Positions 1 to 4,690 of a DNA stretch of 7,957 nucleotides are shown one piece after another. The notes under the pieces were generated by a model, which searched no databases, was not told the DNA's origin, and saw only the letters and a program-made list of their open reading frames with translations. The translations under genes and the position numbers were made by a program. Position 1 is the first letter of the stretch, and each line of letters opens with the position of its first letter. This DNA comes from DSWT01 sp035415725 (GTDB lineage: Bacteria > Chloroflexota > Anaerolineae > B4-G1 > SLSP01): positions 1 to 7,957 of the forward strand of contig DAOOGN010000132.1 in assembly GCA_035415725.1 (NCBI GenBank), written 5' to 3'.

Positions 1-35
1 CTGGCGGGGGAGAAGGGGGTTGGGGGATGAGAGGG
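1..35. repeat. G-rich tract, possible half of an intergenic palindromic repeat
   Basis: Four G runs lie in a row: 6-10, 15-19 and 22-26 (five G each) and 33-35 (three G), with loops of 4, 2 and 6 nt. This fits the simple G-quadruplex pattern on the plus strand. Read on the minus strand it is a C-rich run 108 bp after the stop of the GT4 gene, so it lies in the 3' region of that operon. Runs of this kind often form one arm of a long intergenic palindrome in Chloroflexota and cyanobacteria. The other arm would lie beyond the window edge, so this is inference. Confidence 0.4.
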
Positions 36-88
36 TCAGCACCTGCCGCAGGGGTCACCTATTATGTGCCCTCCCCAAAGTCCCGTTC

Positions 89-107
89 GCCACCTGGCAA
101 AGGTGGC
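89..107. repeat. Perfect 7-bp inverted repeat (hairpin)
   Basis: GCCACCT at 89-95 pairs perfectly with AGGTGGC at 101-107 across a 5-nt loop. On the plus strand a T6 run follows, but only after 12 nt; on the minus strand no T run follows. It is therefore not a textbook intrinsic terminator for the GT4 gene, which ends at 143. It abuts the next hairpin, and both use C107, so only one can form fully at a time. Confidence 0.45.
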
Positions 108-137
108 TGAATAGTTACATTTTTTGTATCTATTCAG
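107..137. terminator. Long imperfect hairpin just after the GT4 stop
   Basis: CTGAATAG (107-114) pairs with CTATTCAG (130-137). After one T-T mismatch, TACA (116-119) pairs with TGTA (125-128) round a loop of five T. That gives 12 base pairs with one internal mismatch, starting 6 bp past the stop codon of the minus-strand GT4 gene. The position suits an mRNA 3'-end stabiliser or terminator stem, but there is no U tract after it in the direction of transcription. An operator palindrome is the other possibility. The structure is seen directly; the role is a guess. Confidence 0.4.
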
Positions 138-142
138 GCCAC

Positions 143-1306
143 TCAACCTAGCGTAGACAGCAACTGCTCGAACAGGGCTTCATAGTCCGCCGCCGTGCGC
201 TCGGTGGAAAAGCGTGCGGCGATTTCTTCGCGCGGGCGGATGTAGGCACCGGGGTGGTCAAGGACCTGAAGCATCGCTTGCGCCAGGCCATCGGCATCGC
301 CAATGGGGGCGATTTCACCCATACCGGTCTGTTGGATGGGCTGGCGCACGCCGGGCAAATCGCTGGCAACACACGGAACGCCGCACAGCATCGCTTCCAC
401 CTGCACCAGCCCGAACGATTCGGTGGAGTTGAGACTCGGCACCACCAGCAAGTCCAAGTTGGGATAGAAAGCCGCCATCTGGACCGGGTCCAGCACATCC
501 AGGAACTTCCACTGATCCAGGTCTTCGTAATGGCGGATTATGGGTTCCAGCTTGCGGGCGTAAGTCTCCTCCGCCAAAACGTTGCGATATTGTCCGGCAA
601 AGAGGATGCGTGCATGCGGATAGCGTTCCAGAAGGCGCGGGAAGGCATGGAGCAGCACTTCTACGCCTTTCTCCGAGGCGAGGCGCGCCGCCATGCCGAT
701 GACCGGATGCGCGTGTTGTGGATTGTGCATCTTGGCAAAGGCGGCGATGCCAGAAGGCGTCATCGGCGGCAGTTCCACCGGGGGAGGAATGACGTGGAGC
801 TTGGCGCCGAATTTTTGGAGATAGGGGGAATGATCGGCGAAATCCTGGGTGTAGGCAACAATCTTGTGGGAGAACTTTCCTGCCAGGTCGTTCATCCCAT
901 TGATGACCCCGTTCACGCAGCGGTTGAAAATGCCGGGAGGCAGTTGCAGATCACAGTGATACGTGAGGACCGTGGGCTTTTTGAGCCATCGTCCGCGCAA
1001 GGCCACCCCGGCGGCGTCGAATTGCGGCAGGTGCAGGCTGATGACGTCGGCCCGGGTGACGAGTTTCCATGCCAGGAAGCCGAATGTAGGCATGATCACG
1101 CCTTTGCTGAGGCGGAAAAGCACCGGCGCCCGCACCACCTGCACGCCGTCTATGGCCTCACGGCGCGCCAAATCACGGCTGTAATGCGAAGTGAGGATCG
1201 TGACTTCATGTCCGCGTCGGGCCAAACCCTTGGCCAGACGCTCGGCGTAGATGGTCAATCCGCTGGTATGGGGCCGGTAGTATGTCAGAACGATGAGAAC
1301 GCGCAT
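143..1306 (-). CDS. GT4 family glycosyltransferase (GT-B fold)
   Basis: This is a retaining glycosyltransferase expected to move a sugar from an activated nucleotide donor to a lipid- or saccharide-linked acceptor at the inner face of the membrane. The protein has 387 aa, normal for GT4. The N-terminal acceptor domain opens with a beta strand and a glycine-containing loop (RVLIVLTYYRP, SGLTIYAERL at 15-24). The C-terminal donor domain shows R208 and K213 in AARLASEKG and the EX7E motif at E296-E304 (ESFGLVQVE), followed by GVPCVASDLPG. There is no signal peptide or membrane helix. The ATG is preceded by GGAG with 6-nt spacing. It is the last gene of the left operon, 33 bp after the epimerase gene. 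Donor and acceptor cannot be read from sequence. The adjacent epimerase may supply the donor, though GT4 members use many donors. The family call is firm and the substrate unknown. Confidence 0.93.
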   Translation of the reverse strand: MRVLIVLTYYRPHTSGLTIYAERLAKGLARRGHEVTILTSHYSRDLARREAIDGVQVVRAPVLFRLSKGVIMPTFGFLAWKLVTRADVISLHLPQFDAAGVALRGRWLKKPTVLTYHCDLQLPPGIFNRCVNGVINGMNDLAGKFSHKIVAYTQDFADHSPYLQKFGAKLHVIPPPVELPPMTPSGIAAFAKMHNPQHAHPVIGMAARLASEKGVEVLLHAFPRLLERYPHARILFAGQYRNVLAEETYARKLEPIIRHYEDLDQWKFLDVLDPVQMAAFYPNLDLLVVPSLNSTESFGLVQVEAMLCGVPCVASDLPGVRQPIQQTGMGEIAPIGDADGLAQAMLQVLDHPGAYIRPREEIAARFSTERTAADYEALFEQLLSTLG

Positions 1307-1339
1307 GAGGGTCTCCGTGATATGTATCCGGTTGAGTTT

Positions 1340-2365
1340 TTAGGGGGTGAAGAGAGAGCGATTTTCCTGTACCCAGTGATAGAGGCGCGTGATGCCCTCT
1401 TCCACTCCGACGTGGGGGCGCCATCCCAGTTGCTCGGCTGCTTTGCGGATGTCGGCGACGAAGATGCGCTGATCGCCGGGCCGCCAGTTGCACCAACGGA
1501 CCGGGATCTCCCGTCCGGTCAGTCGTTCCAGCAGCGGGCCGAATTCTCGCCAGACTGAAAGCTGATTGGCCGCTCCACCACCGACGTTGTAGATTTGTCC
1601 TCCCACCCGCTTGATGTTGGCGATGGCGGCGTCGTAGGCGTTGAGCAGATCCTCGATATAGAGCAGATCACGGACCTGCTTGCCATCGCCGTAGATGGTG
1701 ATCGGCCGCTCCAGCAGCGCCGCGATGATAAACCATGCTACCCATCCTTGATCTTCCACACCAAACTGGCGCGGGCCATAGATGCAGCTTTGGCGGAAAA
1801 CAACGGTGGGGAGGTCGTAGATGCGCGCGTAATCACGCACATACTGGTCGCCGGCGCCTTTTGAACACCCGTAGGGCGAGTGGAAGTCGAGCGGATACGT
1901 TTCGGGGATGCCGTAAGGGTAGTCGCGGTAGGCGTAGCGGGTCTCGTGTTCCTCTACGATGAGTGATTCCATCCCCCCATACACCTTGTTCGTCGAGGCA
2001 AAGAGGAGCGCCGGATGATTGCCCACCAGGCGCGCTGCTTCCAGCACGTTGAGCGTGCCGGTAACATTGATCTCGAAGTCTTCGCGGGGGTGCAAAACCG
2101 AGGTGGTGACGGCAACCTGCGAGGCCAGGTGAACGATGACATCGACATCGCGGGTGGCAGCGGCCAGGAGGGCGGCGTCACGCACGTCACCACAGATGAG
2201 GGCGAAGGCATTGTCACCATGCGTCTCCCGCAGCCAGTCGAGGTTAGCCATCGCCCCGTGGCGCGAGAGATTGTCATAGATGGTCACACGCTCTCCCCGC
2301 CCCAGGAGCCGATGAACATAATTCGAGCCGATGAAGCCGGCACCGCCGGTAATCAAATAATGCAT
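1340..2365 (-). CDS. NAD-dependent sugar-nucleotide epimerase, CDP-paratose 2-epimerase type
   Basis: An extended short-chain dehydrogenase that should interconvert epimers of a nucleotide-activated sugar through a keto intermediate, using tightly bound NAD. The protein has 341 aa from the chosen ATG, close to the length of tyvelose epimerase. It shows the Rossmann loop GGAGFIG (7-13), acidic D31 expected to bind the NAD ribose, the catalytic region ASTNKVYG with S124/T125, and Y165-x3-K169 in SPYGCSKG. The stretches DFHSPYGCSKG, RQSCIYGPRQFG and DQGWVAWFIIAA point to the CDP-paratose 2-epimerase (Tyv/RfbE) branch rather than GalE. CDP-glucose pathway partners are not in the window, so the true substrate is open. 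An in-frame ATG 57 bp upstream would add a basic tail absent from the family and overlap the previous gene, so I start at 2365. No clear Shine-Dalgarno precedes it, and the 16-bp gap suggests translational coupling. Confidence 0.9.
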   Translation of the reverse strand: MHYLITGGAGFIGSNYVHRLLGRGERVTIYDNLSRHGAMANLDWLRETHGDNAFALICGDVRDAALLAAATRDVDVIVHLASQVAVTTSVLHPREDFEINVTGTLNVLEAARLVGNHPALLFASTNKVYGGMESLIVEEHETRYAYRDYPYGIPETYPLDFHSPYGCSKGAGDQYVRDYARIYDLPTVVFRQSCIYGPRQFGVEDQGWVAWFIIAALLERPITIYGDGKQVRDLLYIEDLLNAYDAAIANIKRVGGQIYNVGGGAANQLSVWREFGPLLERLTGREIPVRWCNWRPGDQRIFVADIRKAAEQLGWRPHVGVEEGITRLYHWVQENRSLFTP

Positions 2366-2381
2366 GGTAGAAATCTTGGTG

Positions 2382-3446
2382 TCACGAGGGATCCGCAGAA
2401 CCTGGCGACGGTGTAGTTTCAACGCGCTGGGCGTTGTTGACGAGGCTCTTGAAGGAAATGCCCCAGCTCAAGAGCGTAAGCGCACCCAAGACGATACCAG
2501 TGAGGTAAGGCAGTGCATGCACGATGACCGCATAGGTAAAACCGGCTTCGCGGGTCATAGCGAAGCCCCAAAAGAGCGCTTCGCGCACCGCGAAGTGGAA
2601 CGATCCCAGGCCGCCGGTCGCCGGGAAGACCATGCCGAAGGCGCTGGCCCACGTGACGACTACAGCTTTGAGGAAGCCGTCATCCACGGGCAGAAAGGCC
2701 CGGCAAGCCTGAAGCGCTGTCCAAAAATACAAAGGGGTGACAATCCACAGCGCCGCCGACCACAGCAGTAGCACTGCTCCCTCGCGGACCGAGCGCAGCG
2801 CGATCAACCCATCCAGGGCATGGCGGACCGGTTTCAGCCAGCGTTCGGGATTGTGGACGTGCAGCATTTCCAAGAGGCGTCGCACCAGCGCCTCGACTTT
2901 CTGGGGATACAGCGCTACCAGTATGAACACGATCAACAGTCCTAAGGCCAACACGCCGCACAGCCCGATGACCCCTTGAAAAGAAAGTGAACCGGCCAAT
3001 TGTCCGCCGGCGAGGTAGGTCCGCAGTCCAGGCAAAAAAGGCAGTGTCGCCACAAGCATGATGATGATGAGGAACATGTCCAGCACTCGCTCGACCACCA
3101 CCGTCGAGAGCGCCGCGATGATGGAGACCGGCCCGCGTGTGCTGGCAGCCACGGCGCGGGCGGGATCGCCGGCCCGCAAGGGAAGCACGCCGCTGACAAG
3201 ATAGCCGATGTTGATCAGGCCAAAGGTATCACGCAAGGAGAGTTTACGCCCCAACAAAATCCGCCAACGCTGGGCGCGGATGACGAGCGTCACCAGAATC
3301 AACGCAAGAGTCAGCGCGAGCCAGCCCCATTGCACCTGTTGGAAGGCTGTGCCAACATCGGTGAAGTTCACCCCATGCAGTGCGGCATAGAGGGCCAGGG
3401 CACTCAGTACCAGGGTAGCAATGATTTGCAGGCTGCGCTTTTTCAT
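2382..3446 (-). CDS. LPG_synthase_TM / UPF0104 (YbhN-like) membrane protein
   Basis: A multi-pass inner-membrane protein of the family that includes the transmembrane part of lysylphosphatidylglycerol synthase and archaeal AglD. The protein has 354 aa. About eight hydrophobic segments are visible, roughly at 6-24, 42-58, 73-90, 107-138, 156-180, 223-245, 259-278 and 302-329. Family-like motifs are RAQRWRILL (57-65), GVLPLRAGDPARA (86-98), VVERVLDM (117-124) and FPATGGLGSFHF (274-285). The soluble aminoacyltransferase domain of MprF is absent, so lysine transfer is unlikely. Relatives in sugar operons are usually proposed to act in lipid-linked glycan synthesis or transport. Longer in-frame starts exist at 3575, 3512 and 3473, but the upstream residues are not family-like, none of these starts has a good ribosome site, and the promoter at 3454-3462 lies inside the extension, so I use 3446. 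It leads the left operon. Confidence 0.85.
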   Translation of the reverse strand: MKKRSLQIIATLVLSALALYAALHGVNFTDVGTAFQQVQWGWLALTLALILVTLVIRAQRWRILLGRKLSLRDTFGLINIGYLVSGVLPLRAGDPARAVAASTRGPVSIIAALSTVVVERVLDMFLIIIMLVATLPFLPGLRTYLAGGQLAGSLSFQGVIGLCGVLALGLLIVFILVALYPQKVEALVRRLLEMLHVHNPERWLKPVRHALDGLIALRSVREGAVLLLWSAALWIVTPLYFWTALQACRAFLPVDDGFLKAVVVTWASAFGMVFPATGGLGSFHFAVREALFWGFAMTREAGFTYAVIVHALPYLTGIVLGALTLLSWGISFKSLVNNAQRVETTPSPGSADPS

Positions 3447-3453
3447 AGCTGCT

Positions 3454-3462
3454 ATTATACCA
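3454..3462 (-). promoter_or_regulatory. Extended -10 promoter for the left operon
   Basis: The minus strand reads TGGTATAAT here: a perfect TATAAT preceded by TGn, the extended -10 form that needs little -35 contact. No good -35 hexamer stands 16-18 bp upstream. The predicted transcription start is about 3447, one base before or at the ATG at 3446. The mRNA would then have essentially no leader, in keeping with the lack of a Shine-Dalgarno before this gene. Confidence 0.6.
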
Positions 3463-3483
3463 CAGGAATTCATCAGGGAGTTG

Positions 3484-3508
3484 AGCCGCTGGGGACACCC
3501 CCAGGGCT
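3484..3508. repeat. GC-rich bulged hairpin
   Basis: AGCC (3484-3487) pairs with GGCT (3505-3508), and CTGGGG (3489-3494) pairs with CCCCAG (3499-3504), with one unpaired G at 3488 and a loop ACAC. That gives 10 base pairs in total. It lies just upstream of the leftward -10 element, over and beyond the position a -35 element would occupy. No T run follows on either strand, so an operator or repeat remnant is more likely than a terminator. Confidence 0.4.
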
Positions 3509-3550
3509 TATCCATCCTCCAACCGAACAGGGTGTGTAGTATGTAGAGCG

Positions 3551-3592
3551 ACGACTTCAGCCGTTTCTGGAGCAAAAGCGACTCAAGCCGCT
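3551..3592. repeat. Two related small hairpins in direct orientation
   Basis: Unit 1 (3551-3564) is ACGAC-TTCA-GCCGT and unit 2 (3577-3592) is AGCGAC-TCAA-GCCGCT. Their CGAC cores are 27 bp apart. Each forms a 5-6 bp stem with a 4-nt loop; the single odd pair is A-C on the plus strand but a G-U wobble in minus-strand RNA. The stem changes between units (A-T against G-C) keep pairing, which suggests the fold is what is conserved. They resemble short dispersed hairpin repeats of Chloroflexota genomes; that resemblance is from memory. Confidence 0.45.
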
Positions 3593-3652
3593 ATGACGCC
3601 CTGCCATGGTGGGCCATTCGCCCTAGCGCGCATGAAACACACCCAAGCCGAA

Positions 3653-3680
3653 TTGTCGTCTGCTGGAAAGTGATTACACT
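3653..3680 (+). promoter_or_regulatory. Weak candidate promoter for coaX
   Basis: TTGTCG at 3653-3658 (4/6 to the -35 consensus) and TACACT at 3675-3680 (4/6 to the -10 consensus) are separated by 16 bp. If used, the mRNA would have a leader of roughly 170 nt that includes the competing stems at 3731-3775. Matches this weak arise by chance. Confidence 0.25.
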
Positions 3681-3730
3681 AGTCCTGCGCGGCACCAATA
3701 GTTTCTCAGTGAATGCTGAGCAGGAATCGT

Positions 3731-3775
3731 CAGATCCAGGCGTAGGGCGCCAGAATCGCGGATCTGGCGATCCGC
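3731..3775 (+). promoter_or_regulatory. Three mutually exclusive stems in the coaX leader
   Basis: CAGATCC (3731-3737) can pair with GGATCTG (3760-3766). CGCCAGA (3748-3754) can pair with TCTGGCG (3763-3769). GCGGATC (3758-3764) can pair with GATCCGC (3769-3775). All three are perfect 7-bp stems that share bases 3760-3769, so one excludes the others. This is the geometry of a switching leader. No U tract follows and the stems end about 80 bp before the coaX ATG, so no attenuator is proven. A degraded palindromic repeat could look the same. AATCG also recurs at 3725 and 3754. Confidence 0.4.
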
Positions 3776-3847
3776 TCCGAGTATGGCTAAGGGATGTGAA
3801 ATTTCTACCGCGCAGTATTAGCAAGAACAACTTCACGAATGACAAGC

Positions 3848-3853
3848 GGGAGG
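3848..3853 (+). promoter_or_regulatory. Ribosome binding site that fixes the coaX start
   Basis: GGGAGG stands 5 nt before the ATG at 3859. It decides against the in-frame upstream ATG at 3670, whose added 63 residues read like translated intergenic DNA. Confidence 0.8.
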
Positions 3854-3858
3854 AATGT

Positions 3859-4632
3859 ATGCTTTTAGCAGTCAATGTGGGGAATACGAATATTGTCCTG
3901 GGTATTCACGATGGTGAAAAGTGGCTGCGTCATTGGCGCGTGCGGACGGTGCGCGATAAGATGCCCGACGAGTATGGTATGCTTTTCCATGACTTTTTGT
4001 ATGAGGCAGGAGTGACGCCGGCGGCGCTCGATCAAGCTGCCATCAGCAGTGTCGTCCCTCCGATTACCGATCGGATGGAGGAGATGCTTATCGCGCACAT
4101 GGGAATGACGCCGTTGATCATCAGCACAGCAGTAAACACAGGATTGACCTTCGCGTTGGACAACCCGGCGGAGCTAGGGGCGGATTTAATCGCCGATGCG
4201 GTCGCCGCTTACGACCGCGTGCACAAGGCGTGCATCGTGGTGGATTTCGGGACGGCGACGACGTTTTCGGCGGTGGCGGCAGACGCGACGTTTCTGGGCG
4301 TTGCCATCGCGCCGGGTGTCAATATGGCGATGTCAGCACTGGCGGGAGGTACGGCACAACTGCCGCAGATCCGGCTGAGCGCACCGCCGCGCCCTATTGG
4401 CACGAATACCGTCCACTCCATCCAATCCGGCATCGTTCTGGGATATGTGGGAATGGTAGAAAGCCTCATCGCCCGTTTCCGAACGCAGATGGGGGTGGAA
4501 GCGCAGGCGCTGGCAACCGGCGGCCTGGCGCGGCTGATTGCGCCGTTGACATCCTGTTTTACGGCCGTAGACGAATGGCTGACGCTGGATGGGATTCGCC
4601 TGATCGCGCGGCGCAACAAGAATGGCACATAG
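3859..4632 (+). CDS. coaX: Type III pantothenate kinase
   Basis: Cytoplasmic kinase that phosphorylates pantothenate with ATP in the first committed step of coenzyme A synthesis. CoaX enzymes are ASKHA-fold dimers, generally not inhibited by CoA and often dependent on a monovalent cation. The protein has 257 aa, the usual length. Motifs in order are VNVGNTN (5-11, phosphate loop), PDEYG (36-40), DNPAELGAD (101-109, with the likely catalytic D109), VVDFGTATTF (127-136), APGVNMAMSAL (151-161), GTNTVHSIQSGI (181-192) and ATGGLA (219-224). Position 6 is Asn where most family members have Asp, and S137 stands where Asp is common, so the copy is somewhat divergent. The rest of the family pattern is intact, so I expect an active enzyme. 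It has a strong ribosome site. The final codons and stop lie in a tandem-repeat island. The downstream glycosyltransferase is on the same strand, 26 bp away, with no obvious metabolic link. Confidence 0.95.
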   Translation: MLLAVNVGNTNIVLGIHDGEKWLRHWRVRTVRDKMPDEYGMLFHDFLYEAGVTPAALDQAAISSVVPPITDRMEEMLIAHMGMTPLIISTAVNTGLTFALDNPAELGADLIADAVAAYDRVHKACIVVDFGTATTFSAVAADATFLGVAIAPGVNMAMSALAGGTAQLPQIRLSAPPRPIGTNTVHSIQSGIVLGYVGMVESLIARFRTQMGVEAQALATGGLARLIAPLTSCFTAVDEWLTLDGIRLIARRNKNGT

Positions 4633-4690
4633 CAAATGGCAAATCAGGGTAGCGGCGAATGACCCTCCACCCTTCACCCTCAACCCTCCA
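4625..4690 (+). repeat. Repeat island 1: degenerate 8-bp then 7-bp tandem units
   Basis: The 8-bp-like units are GCACATA (4625), GCAAATG (4632), GCAAATCA (4639), a poor match at 4647 and GCGAATGA (4655). Four 7-bp units follow: CCCTCCA, CCCTTCA, CCCTCAA and CCCTCCA, at 4663-4690. The island covers the coaX stop codon, the gap and the first 11 codons of the next gene. It has the same order (8-bp units, then 7-bp units) as island 2 at 5279. Confidence 0.65.

Larger units (their letters stand above)
3447..3858. other. Divergent intergenic region, 412 bp, no gene seen
   Basis: This lies between the leftward membrane-protein operon and rightward coaX. I found no tRNA-like fold and no convincing small ORF; a 13-codon ATG frame at 3632-3673 has no ribosome site. 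It contains the leftward extended -10, a GC-rich hairpin at 3484-3508, two related small hairpins at 3551-3592, a 5-bp inverted repeat at 3705-3720 (CTCAG/CTGAG), competing stems at 3731-3775, and the coaX ribosome site. Confidence 0.6.

Noticed and set aside
254..1558. A 434-codon open frame on the plus strand opposite the GT4 and epimerase genes
   Set aside because: It is antisense to two firm genes and crosses their gap. It has no family motif, and its composition is that of a complement reading of GC-biased codons; it is a shadow frame.
2366..2422. Upstream start for the epimerase giving a 19-residue tail
   Set aside because: It would overlap the preceding gene by 41 bp and precede the Rossmann strand with non-family residues.
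3447..3575. N-terminal extension of the membrane protein to the ATG at 3575
   Set aside because: The 43 added residues show no family resemblance and run through a hairpin and the predicted promoter; no ribosome site precedes the distal start.
3632..3673. Small 13-codon ORF in the divergent region
   Set aside because: There is no ribosome binding site, no recognisable product, and the length is expected by chance.
3670..3858. N-terminal extension of CoaX to the ATG at 3670
   Set aside because: The extension covers foldable intergenic sequence, while a strong ribosome site and the conserved family start point to 3859.
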